Notes under the pieces: model-generated
Seen by the model: only the letters and a program-made list of their open reading frames with translations
What the model was told of the DNA's origin: nothing
Databases searched by the model: none
Source: Lachnospiraceae bacterium
GTDB lineage: Bacteria; Bacillota; Clostridia; Lachnospirales; Lachnospiraceae
NCBI GenBank assembly: GCA_016291405.1
Contig: JAEEXG010000013.1
Coordinates: 1-52,527, forward strand
DNA length: 52,527 bases
Direction: 5' to 3'
Shown here: piece by piece, positions 32,548-39,884 of the stretch
Position numbering within the stretch: the first letter of the stretch is position 1
How the letters are laid out: every line of letters starts with the position of its first letter
Translations under genes and position numbers: made by a program

Positions 32548-33834
32548 ATGAGAAATCAAGAACTTATTTTATACAGAAATTTTGAAGACGGCGAACTTTT
32601 AAAGAACATGATTTACGTCATTGAAAACTTCCGTAAGGAAGATATTTCAAGAACGGATTTAAGGTCGCTGTTTTTTGATTGCTTCCACGGCCTTTTGGAG
32701 CTTGCGGGCAAATACGGATTCAGCGGAAATTTATGGCATTGCTACTTAACAAACTTACTTGTAAACAACGAAAACAGTTTTTCTTTGGCTTCCGAAATGG
32801 TTGGAAAAATAGAAGGCACCATCAATGAAGCAGCAATCCACGATATTGAAATAATAAAAGAATTATACGATTACGACTTTACAGATCTTACAAATAACCT
32901 TGATATTAAGGACTTTTCAATTGCCCTAAATTATGTGCCATCTCAAAGAGAAGCAAAGGTTTATAACACAAGAATCGTTGACAGAATCGTGACCTTGTCA
33001 GAGCTCTTTGATAAGACCAAGAACGCGGAGGAAATGAAAGATACTTTGTCTGAGTTTTACAAAGATTACGGTGTTGGAAAATTCGGACTTCATAAGGCAT
33101 TTAGAGTGGTTGGCACAAAGATTGAGCCTATCACAAACATTGCTCACGTTAATCTTGAAGACCTTGTGGGATATGAAGATGCAAAGGCTGCCTTAGTTGA
33201 AAACACTGAAGCCTTTGTGGCAGGTCGCCCTGCAAATAACTGCCTTCTTTTTGGAGACGCCGGAACCGGAAAGAGCTCAAGCATTAAGGCAATTGCAAAT
33301 AAGTATTATGAGGATGGCCTTAGAATAATTGAAATCTATAAGCATCAGTTTAAGGCCTTAAACGATGTAATTGCTCAAATTAAGAATAGAAACTATAAGT
33401 TCATCCTTTACATGGATGATTTAAGCTTTGAAGATTTTGAAATAGAGTATAAGTACTTAAAGGCTGTTATCGAAGGCGGTCTTGAAAAGAAACCTAAAAA
33501 CGTGCTTATCTATGCCACATCAAACAGAAGACATTTGGTAAATGAAAAGTTTTCAGAAAGAAGCACTAAGGACGATGAAGTTCACTATAGAGACACAGTG
33601 CAGGAAAAGCTTTCTTTGTACGCCAGATTCGGAGTCACCATTTTCTTTGACTCACCTAGCACAAAAGAGTTTAACGAAATTGTCCTTACCCTTGCAAAAA
33701 GAAGTGGCATAGAGATGGACGAAAAGACTCTTATATTACAGGCAAACCAGTGGGAGCTTACCCACGGCGGATTATCAGGAAGAACCGCTTGGCAATTCAT
33801 TCAATACTTATTAGGAAAGTCGGATGATAAATAA
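32548..33834 (+). CDS. DUF815 family AAA+ ATPase
   Basis: 428 residues from the ATG at 32548, behind AAAGGGGG; the open frame extends upstream through the promoter region. Residues 1-190 are helical. The AAA+ module holds LVGYEDAKAALVEN, Walker A FGDAGTGKSSS (about 233-243), Walker B FILYMDDLSFE (about 286-296), sensor-1 VLIYATSNRRHL and an arginine-rich C-terminal lid. This is the DUF815/PF05673 family, whose role is unknown. The gene overlaps ppk1 by 11 bases, which argues for a functional link with polyphosphate metabolism, though that is inference. Confidence 0.85.
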   Translation: MRNQELILYRNFEDGELLKNMIYVIENFRKEDISRTDLRSLFFDCFHGLLELAGKYGFSGNLWHCYLTNLLVNNENSFSLASEMVGKIEGTINEAAIHDIEIIKELYDYDFTDLTNNLDIKDFSIALNYVPSQREAKVYNTRIVDRIVTLSELFDKTKNAEEMKDTLSEFYKDYGVGKFGLHKAFRVVGTKIEPITNIAHVNLEDLVGYEDAKAALVENTEAFVAGRPANNCLLFGDAGTGKSSSIKAIANKYYEDGLRIIEIYKHQFKALNDVIAQIKNRNYKFILYMDDLSFEDFEIEYKYLKAVIEGGLEKKPKNVLIYATSNRRHLVNEKFSERSTKDDEVHYRDTVQEKLSLYARFGVTIFFDSPSTKEFNEIVLTLAKRSGIEMDEKTLILQANQWELTHGGLSGRTAWQFIQYLLGKSDDK

Positions 33835-35896
33835 AGAATCTGAAGGCAAAACTATATACTTTAACCGAGAGCTTTCTTACCTTAAGTTTGAAGAAAGGGT
33901 GCTAAACGAAGCTATAGAAGAAAGAAACCCTTTGTTTGAAAAACTTAAATTCCTTGCAATTTCAGGCTCAAACTTAGATGAGTTCTTTATGATAAGAGTT
34001 GCTTCTTTAAAGACCTTATTAAATGCCGGATTTAAAGAAAAAGATATAGCCGGAATGAGCGTAAGAGAGCAGATAGATGCTGTTTTAAAAAGCGCAAAGG
34101 CTTTAAACAAAGAGCAATATCGCATCTATAAGGAAGTGGTAAAGAAGGGCTTAAAGCGTGCAGGTATAAAGCTTGTTGATAGTTATGTAAACTTGTCGGA
34201 AGAAGAAAAGGCCTACATAGATTCTTATTACGAAGAAAACATTTATCCAATACTTACGCCCTTAGTGATTAATTCCCAAAGGCCCTTTCCGATTATAAGA
34301 AACAATTACATTAACGTTTGCGGATTTGTAAAAAGAAAAGGAAAGCCTGATTCCAAGGAAGAATTTGCCATAGTGCAGGTGCCAAAGGGCATTGATAGAC
34401 TTGTAAAAATAAATAACGGTAAGAATATAACCGGAATCCTACTGGAAGAAATTATTAAATCAAAATTTAATAAACTATTTTCTTCATATGAAGCAGAATC
34501 CTTATTTTCCTTCAGAGTTCTTAGAAATGCGGATATTTTGATAGATGAATATCCTGAAGAAAACCTTTTAAATGCCTTACAAAAGGAAGTTAAGAAAAGG
34601 GATAACACCGAGCCTGTAAGGCTTGAAGTGGAAGGAAAGAATGCTTCCGATATGATTTCATTTTTGGCAAATAAGTTAAATCTTCAAAGAAGCCAGGTGT
34701 TTAAAGCGCCGGGGCCAATTGATTTAACTTTCCTAAATGAAATCTACAACATGGAAGGATTTGATAATTTAAGGACGCCCGAATACATTCCGGTAATGCC
34801 TTGGGAGTTTGACGAAAGAGATTTATTTGAGCAGATAAAAGAGCATGATCTAATGCTCATTCATCCGTTTGAAAGTTTTAAGCCGGTGGTTGATTTTATA
34901 AAGACTGCGGCTAAAGATAAAAACGTGCTTGCCATTAAACAAACTCTTTACAGAGTAAGCGGTAATTCTCCCATAGTGAAGGCTTTAGCAGAGGCTGCAA
35001 AAAACGGAAAGCAAGTTACGGTAATGGTGGAATTAAAAGCCCGCTTTGATGAAGAAAACAATATCCAATGGGCCAAAACCCTGGAAAAAGCAGGCTGTAA
35101 CGTAATCTACGGATTTGCAAATATAAAGACTCATTGTAAAATATCACTTGTTATTCGAAAAGAAAAGGATGGAATCAAGCGATACGTTCACTTAGGAACG
35201 GGCAATTACAATGATAAAACCGCGAAGACTTATACGGATATCAGTTTCTTTACGGCAAAGGATGATTTTGGAAGCGATGCGGTAAACGTCTTTAACATGC
35301 TTTCGGGATTCTCAGAAGACAGCGTGTACAAAAAGCTTTCTTTGGCCCCTATGATGCTAAGAGAAAGAATAATAGAATTAATTAAGAGAGAAACGGATAA
35401 CGCAAAGAAAAAGCTTCCCGCTCATATAATCGCTAAGGTTAATTCCTTGTGCGATAAAGAGATTATCGATGCCTTGTATGAAGCTTCGATTGCGGGAGTA
35501 AAAGTAGATTTAATTGTGCGAGGCATATGTTCTTTGGCCCCGGGAGTTAAGGGCCTTAGCGAAAACATCACCGTTCGCTCGATTGTCGGAAACTTCCTAG
35601 AGCACAGCCGAATGTTTTGCTTTTACAATGCGGGAGAAAAAGAGTATTATTGTTCCAGTGCAGATTGGATGCCAAGAAACATGGATAAGCGCATAGAAAT
35701 CCTCTTTCCCGTTGAAAGAGAGCGCTTAAGAGAAAAGTTAAATCACGTCTTTAAGTTAATGCTTAAAGACAATACAAAGGCTTGGGAACTAAATCCTGAC
35801 GGAAGTTATTCTAAGCTTAATAGAACACAAAACACCTATTCATTCCAGGAAGGCTTTTGCCTTGAGGAAAAAGAAACCTTTACGGGTAGAAAATAA
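33824..35896 (+). CDS. ppk1: Polyphosphate kinase 1
   Basis: 690 residues, the full PPK1 length. The N-terminal domain reads YFNRELSYLKFEERVLNEA and ISGSNLDEFFMIRVASL. The catalytic C-terminal domains have two PLD-like halves with H437 (NIKTHCK, the phosphorylated histidine) and H594 (FLEHSRMF). It makes and degrades polyphosphate with ATP/ADP. Translationally coupled to the AAA+ gene and followed by maf after 11 bases. Confidence 0.97.
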   Translation: MINKESEGKTIYFNRELSYLKFEERVLNEAIEERNPLFEKLKFLAISGSNLDEFFMIRVASLKTLLNAGFKEKDIAGMSVREQIDAVLKSAKALNKEQYRIYKEVVKKGLKRAGIKLVDSYVNLSEEEKAYIDSYYEENIYPILTPLVINSQRPFPIIRNNYINVCGFVKRKGKPDSKEEFAIVQVPKGIDRLVKINNGKNITGILLEEIIKSKFNKLFSSYEAESLFSFRVLRNADILIDEYPEENLLNALQKEVKKRDNTEPVRLEVEGKNASDMISFLANKLNLQRSQVFKAPGPIDLTFLNEIYNMEGFDNLRTPEYIPVMPWEFDERDLFEQIKEHDLMLIHPFESFKPVVDFIKTAAKDKNVLAIKQTLYRVSGNSPIVKALAEAAKNGKQVTVMVELKARFDEENNIQWAKTLEKAGCNVIYGFANIKTHCKISLVIRKEKDGIKRYVHLGTGNYNDKTAKTYTDISFFTAKDDFGSDAVNVFNMLSGFSEDSVYKKLSLAPMMLRERIIELIKRETDNAKKKLPAHIIAKVNSLCDKEIIDALYEASIAGVKVDLIVRGICSLAPGVKGLSENITVRSIVGNFLEHSRMFCFYNAGEKEYYCSSADWMPRNMDKRIEILFPVERERLREKLNHVFKLMLKDNTKAWELNPDGSYSKLNRTQNTYSFQEGFCLEEKETFTGRK

Positions 35897-35907
35897 GAGG
35901 GATAAGT

Positions 35908-36498
35908 ATGATAATTTTAGCTTCGGGTTCACCCAGAAGAAAAGAGCTTCTTGCAAATTTAGGATACGATTTTAAGGTGGTTACATCCGATGCGGATGAG
36001 ACTCCCACAAAGACATCCCCTACAGAAGTTGTAGAGGAACTTTCAAGAAAAAAGGGCGAAGCCGTTTATGAAAAGTTAAAGGCAGAAGGCGGATTTATCG
36101 ACCAGGAAAACCTTATCATTTCTGCGGATACTTTGGTATTTTTAGGGAATGAGCGAATCGGAAAGCCTAAGGATAAAGAAGATGCAATAAGAATAATAAA
36201 GGAGCTTAGCGGTAACGTTCACGACGTTATTACGGGAGTAACTTTAACTTATGTTTATAACGGATCAGTTAAGACGGTTTCTTTCCACGAGACCACCCAT
36301 GTAACGGTTTATCCTTTGACAGATAATGAAATCAGAGACTACGTGGCAACAGGCGAGCCCATGGATAAAGCCGGTGCTTATGCAATTCAAGGCTTCTTTG
36401 CAAAGCACATTAAGAAAATCGATGGCGAATATTCAAACGTTGTAGGCCTTCCCGTTGCAAGGCTCTATCACGAAGTAAAGAAACTTTTGGAGGCGTAA
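35908..36498 (+). CDS. maf: Maf-family nucleotide pyrophosphatase
   Basis: 196 residues. N-terminal IILASGSPRRKELLANLGY and the downstream SADTLVFLGNERIGKPKD and DKAGAYAIQGF segments mark the Maf/YhdE family. It hydrolyses non-canonical or canonical NTPs (dTTP/UTP type from the motif style) in the cytoplasm. AGAGGGA precedes the ATG. The next small gene begins on the base after its stop. Confidence 0.93.
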   Translation: MIILASGSPRRKELLANLGYDFKVVTSDADETPTKTSPTEVVEELSRKKGEAVYEKLKAEGGFIDQENLIISADTLVFLGNERIGKPKDKEDAIRIIKELSGNVHDVITGVTLTYVYNGSVKTVSFHETTHVTVYPLTDNEIRDYVATGEPMDKAGAYAIQGFFAKHIKKIDGEYSNVVGLPVARLYHEVKKLLEA

Positions 36499-36747
36499 AT
36501 GTTTGATAAAAAGGTAATCGAATGCTTTTTAAACAATCAGCTTAAACTTTTCCCTGAAAAGGTAGCGGATAACGAGGCCGAGGCAAGAGAGTTTTTGGAA
36601 GATTGTTTTGCTGTTGTGGTTAAGGGTAAAAAGGAACTCATCGAATACTTTGAAGAAGAGGGCGTTGACTATTCAAAGGATGAAATTGAAAGCGCCGACG
36701 AAGTATTTGATATAGGAGACGGAAGGTTCTTAATCGTAGAAGCGTAA
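36499..36747 (+). CDS. Small acidic conserved-type protein of unknown function
   Basis: 82 residues, strongly acidic, no membrane segment. It contains LLFPEKVADNEAEAREFLEDC-like helix spacing and ends DGRFLIVEA. I recall similar short Lachnospiraceae proteins annotated loosely as 'glyoxalase', but the sequence shows no glyoxalase metal ligands. Its start abuts the maf stop; the ribosome site is GGAGG inside maf. A modulator or adaptor role is possible but not supported. Confidence 0.7.
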   Translation: MFDKKVIECFLNNQLKLFPEKVADNEAEAREFLEDCFAVVVKGKKELIEYFEEEGVDYSKDEIESADEVFDIGDGRFLIVEA

Positions 36748-36762
36748 CTTCGGGAGACGAAA

Positions 36763-37020
36763 ATGCTCTTTGTTTTTCTTTTAATTTTAGCGATTGTTTT
36801 GATTATATTGGCAAGAGCAGGAGTTAACATAAGTACCCCTGCGGTGCTTATTCCTGTAATAATCTTAAGCCTTGCCGGTGGCGTGCTTGATGCTATAAGG
36901 AAAGATCGAATTAAAGGTAGTAAGCAATCTCCACGAGCAAAGGAAAAGCACGAAAACGGCTTTTCCGTTGATGAAATGACAGAGTATGATATGCTTCTTG
37001 ATGATGATGACGAGATTTAA
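36763..37020 (+). CDS. Small bitopic membrane protein with acidic tail
   Basis: 85 residues. Two hydrophobic stretches (about 1-17 and 24-43) are followed by a basic segment (about 45-62) and a very acidic C-terminus ending MLLDDDDEI. GGGAG precedes the ATG. No known family. It is the last gene of the DUF815-ppk1-maf unit, with a terminator immediately behind it. Confidence 0.6.
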   Translation: MLFVFLLILAIVLIILARAGVNISTPAVLIPVIILSLAGGVLDAIRKDRIKGSKQSPRAKEKHENGFSVDEMTEYDMLLDDDDEI

Positions 37021-37052
37021 AGCCTTCTGAAATGTATTCAGAAGGCTTTTTT
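37021..37052 (+). terminator. Terminator of the ppk1-maf operon
   Basis: Perfect hairpin AGCCTTCTGAA-ATGTA-TTCAGAAGGCT followed by six T. The T run merges with the first arm of the dyad array. Confidence 0.93.
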
Positions 37053-37380
37053 GACTAAAGTAATGCTTGCGTGTCTGTTTAGTCATAATAATTGGCTATA
37101 TTAAGCAGGATGAAAATGAGTTTTTGACTAAAGTAATGCGTGCGCGTTTGTTTAGTCATAATAATTGCCTATATTTGGCAGGGTGAAAATGAAGTTTTTG
37201 ACTAAAAGAAGAATGGACAATGTTTTTAGTCATAAAAAACTTCTTGGAAAGCCGTCAAACTAATGATTTATTTGACTAAGAGTGAGACATTCATAAAGTT
37301 TAGTCATAAAATCGATAATTTGAGATGGTTGAAAGGCCATTTTTTATGACTAAAGTTGATGCTGGCGGTCATCTTAGTCA
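37052..37380. repeat. Array of five regularly spaced inverted-repeat units TGACTAAA-N18-TTTAGTCA
   Basis: Five dyads lie in the non-coding gap 37021-37480. Arms are at 37052-37059/37078-37085, 37125-37132/37151-37158, 37199-37206/37225-37232, 37273-37280/37299-37306 and 37347-37354/37373-37380. Inner spacers are exactly 18 bases each; outer spacers are 39, 40, 40 and 40; the unit period is 73, 74, 74, 74. Eight of ten arms are perfect TGACTAAA (either strand), and the left arm of unit 4 and the right arm of unit 5 differ only in the last base (A to G). Each is preceded by a T-rich run, giving half-site TTTTWTGACTAA. Units 1 and 2 are similar throughout, but 3-5 share only arms and spacing. 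No ORF, promoter or cas gene is present. Function unknown. Confidence 0.95.
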
Positions 37381-37398
37381 AAAAACCCGAAAACGCGG

Positions 37399-37431
37399 AA
37401 AAACACTGTGAATAAAAGAACCCTTTCACAG
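37399..37431 (-). terminator. Probable terminator of the aldo/keto reductase gene
   Basis: On the minus strand CTGTGAA / TTCACAG (7 bp, 12-base loop) is followed by TGTTTTT. A second weak GC hairpin and T run lies just beyond (about 37380-37398), merging with the last arm of the dyad array. Confidence 0.55.
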
Positions 37432-37480
37432 GACTTGTCCGGTAAAAGGGGTAAATATCAAAACGGTAAAGCCGGCTTTT

Positions 37481-38671
37481 TTATGCTTTACTCTTTCTAA
37501 ACATGAATTTTCTTACAATATTTATTCCTACCTTATAAGGTAAGGGTCTAAGTGCTTTATCTGCTTCTTTTAGCTTTTCACGAATATTAATTTCCTGAGG
37601 ACAGTGCATTTCGCATTTTCCGCAGCCTATGCACTGGGTGGCAAAAGAAGGTTCTTTGGTAAGGCCGACGGCCTGGGCAAACTGGAAACGGCCTTCTTTT
37701 TTAGATTCACTGTACATTGTGTTGTAGGCTCTGAAAATGCCTGGGATATCAACGCCCTTAGGGCAGGGCATGCAATAGCGACATCCGGTGCAACCTACTT
37801 TTTCAGTGGCTTTGATTGCTGAAATCACCTTTTCATAGACTGAAAAGTCTGCATCTGTTAAAGAGCCTGCGGGAGTGTCTGATGCAATCCTGCAATTTTC
37901 TTTAACCATTTCAATAGAATTCATGCCCGATAATACAACCGTTACTTCGGGCTGATTGTATAGCCATCTAAAGGCCCATTCTGCGGCAGACCAATCGCGG
38001 TTACTTTCCTTCATTGCTAAGTGAGCTTTTTCAGGCAGCATATTTACAAGCTTTCCGCCGCGTAAGGGCTCCATAATTATAACAGGGATGTGCTTCTCAT
38101 ATGCAGCCTTTAATCCTTCTACACCTGCTTGGGTAAGCTCATCTAAATAGTTATATTGAATCTGGCAAAAATCCCAGTCATAATCGTTTAAAATCTTTAA
38201 AAAGTTATCGGTATTTCCGTGATAAGAGAATCCGATGTTTCTAATGATTCCCGCTTCTTTTTTCTCTTTTATCCAATCGATAATGCCCACATTTTTAAGC
38301 TTTTCCCACATGGCAATATCGGTTAAATGATGCATCAAATAATAGTCTATGTAGGTTGTTCTTAAGCGGGAGAGCTCTTCGTTAAAGTATTTATCAAGGC
38401 CTGCGCGGTTATTTATCATGTACTGCGGAAGCTTTGTGGCAATATTAATCTTTTCCCTTATGTGGTTTCTTTCAAAGATTTCACCGATTGCGGCTTCGCT
38501 TCCCGGGTAAATGTAGGCTGTATCAAAGTAGTTTACGCCTGCATTGTAGGCTTCCATTATTTCTTTTTCGGCCTTATCGATGTCGATAGAATTTCCCTTT
38601 TTTGAAAAACGCATGCAGCCATAGCCCAACATAGAAAGCTCTTTACCGTACTTATCGCTTCTGTATTGCAT
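37481..38671 (-). CDS. Aldo/keto reductase with C-terminal 4Fe-4S ferredoxin domain
   Basis: 396 residues from the ATG at 38671, selected by GGAGG ten bases upstream; a longer frame begins at 38701. Residues 1-270 form the AKR barrel: YFDTAYIYPGSE (Asp/Tyr), IATKLPQY (Lys) and YLMHHLTD (His). The C-terminal about 110 residues carry two cysteine clusters (CTGCRYCMPCP and CIGCGKCEMHCP), so the enzyme probably takes electrons from ferredoxin-type carriers as in anaerobe AKRs. Substrate unknown. It converges on the dyad array; upstream there is a perfect TTGACA (38731-38736 minus) with a poor -10. Confidence 0.9.
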   Translation of the reverse strand: MQYRSDKYGKELSMLGYGCMRFSKKGNSIDIDKAEKEIMEAYNAGVNYFDTAYIYPGSEAAIGEIFERNHIREKINIATKLPQYMINNRAGLDKYFNEELSRLRTTYIDYYLMHHLTDIAMWEKLKNVGIIDWIKEKKEAGIIRNIGFSYHGNTDNFLKILNDYDWDFCQIQYNYLDELTQAGVEGLKAAYEKHIPVIIMEPLRGGKLVNMLPEKAHLAMKESNRDWSAAEWAFRWLYNQPEVTVVLSGMNSIEMVKENCRIASDTPAGSLTDADFSVYEKVISAIKATEKVGCTGCRYCMPCPKGVDIPGIFRAYNTMYSESKKEGRFQFAQAVGLTKEPSFATQCIGCGKCEMHCPQEINIREKLKEADKALRPLPYKVGINIVRKFMFRKSKA

Positions 38672-38777
38672 AATAACCTCCAAGTCATAAATAATAATCA
38701 CACCTCTATTTCCCTATTTTTTAGGCTTATTGTCAATAACCTGCCTGTAAATTGAGTATAAAGAAACCATAAAGAAG

Positions 38778-38806
38778 TTGACGATTAAAAGAAACAAAGC
38801 TACGAT
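38778..38806 (+). promoter_or_regulatory. Promoter of the AraC-family regulator gene
   Basis: TTGACG, 17-base spacer, TACGAT, 34 bases before the start codon. Confidence 0.6.
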
Positions 38807-38840
38807 ACAAAAAGGGGGAAAGCAATAAACAGGGGTTAAT

Positions 38841-39797
38841 ATGAACGGTGGAACAGACAGCTGGAAGCACCGGCTTGAAATGGAGCTTGCCCACGAAATA
38901 AGCAGGGTAGGCGTGGAGGAAGGATTTATAGGCGAAACAAAAATCGCCATTCCTACCGAATTGTTTGAAGAATACATAAAGGATCCGATTGTAAGGAGGC
39001 TCTATCTTACTGATGTGGGCTTTTATCCCCATGCGGAGCATCACTACATGGAGAGGCAGAACGGAGCGCAGGAGAACGTTTTCTTTTATTGCATCAAAGG
39101 GCACGGCTTTATCGACATTAAAGATAAGCACATCGAGCTTAAAGAAGGTGAGGCCTTCTGCATTCCTTTGGGAGTAGCCCACAGGTATTATGCGGCAAAA
39201 GAAAACCCTTGGAGCATTTTGTGGGTGCACTTTAAGGGGGAAGATGCAAAGTATTATCCTCTTGATAGCTTAAAGGTGGTTAACTTTAATTCAGATTACG
39301 CCACAAACCGCATGATGCTTTTGTTTGACCTACTTTTCAGAGTGCTTAACCGAAGTTACACAATCGGAAACTTTGAATATATTTCTCAGGTTTTGGGAGT
39401 TATTCTTTCTGAAACCTACATGCGAGAAAAGAATTACGAAGAAAACAGAGATTTAAACAAGCACATAAGCGATATGGTTAAATACTTATCCGCTAACATC
39501 GGAAAGCGCATCACCCTAGATGAACTCTCCGATAAGTTTAAACTTTCAAAAAGCTACATAAACGAGCTCTTTTTAAGATACACAAAATATTCGCCCATCG
39601 ATTTCTTTATCAGGCTTAAAATGGACCATGCCTGCAAACTTTTAAAAGCCACGGACATGCGCATCTACGAGATTGCCTCGGAAGTAGGCTACTCAGACCA
39701 ATACTTCTTTTCAAGAGTGTTTAAGCAGGTGGTAGGGGTGCCTCCAAAGAAATTCAGGGAAGACCCGGTGGCCATTATCAGCCCGGGAGAAATATAG
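38841..39797 (+). CDS. AraC-family regulator with cupin sensor domain
   Basis: 318 residues. About 40-150 form a cupin-type sugar-binding barrel (ENVFFYCIKGHGFIDI, GEAFCIPLGVAHRYYA). The last about 100 residues are the double helix-turn-helix: KRITLDELSDKFKLSKSYIN and MRIYEIASEVGYSDQYFFSR with VPPKKFRE at the end. It is probably the activator of the following GH35/ABC-transporter genes, responding to their substrate. It has its own promoter and terminator. Confidence 0.9.
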   Translation: MNGGTDSWKHRLEMELAHEISRVGVEEGFIGETKIAIPTELFEEYIKDPIVRRLYLTDVGFYPHAEHHYMERQNGAQENVFFYCIKGHGFIDIKDKHIELKEGEAFCIPLGVAHRYYAAKENPWSILWVHFKGEDAKYYPLDSLKVVNFNSDYATNRMMLLFDLLFRVLNRSYTIGNFEYISQVLGVILSETYMREKNYEENRDLNKHISDMVKYLSANIGKRITLDELSDKFKLSKSYINELFLRYTKYSPIDFFIRLKMDHACKLLKATDMRIYEIASEVGYSDQYFFSRVFKQVVGVPPKKFREDPVAIISPGEI

Positions 39798-39808
39798 TCC
39801 ATCTTTTT

Positions 39809-39843
39809 ACAACATCCGTCATTTTAAGGCGGGTGTTGTTTTG
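39809..39843 (+). terminator. Terminator of the AraC-family gene
   Basis: A 12-bp stem ACAACATCCGTC / GGCGGGTGTTGT (two G-T pairs), loop ATTTTAA, then TTTT. A TATTAT (39845-39850) right after it may be the -10 of the GH35 gene, with no good -35. Confidence 0.7.
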
Positions 39844-39884
39844 ATATTATGGTTGTTATGAAAATGTAAAGCGAGGACACTCAC

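Noticed and set aside
37051-37158. Promoters formed by TTGACT in the dyad arms
   Set aside because: TTGACT resembles a -35 box, but no -10-like sequence lies 16-18 bases downstream in any unit.
37052-37380. CRISPR array
   Set aside because: The repeats are 8-base inverted arms, not 25-40 base direct repeats; the spacing alternates between 18 and 40 bases; units 1 and 2 share 'spacer' sequence; no cas genes are nearby.
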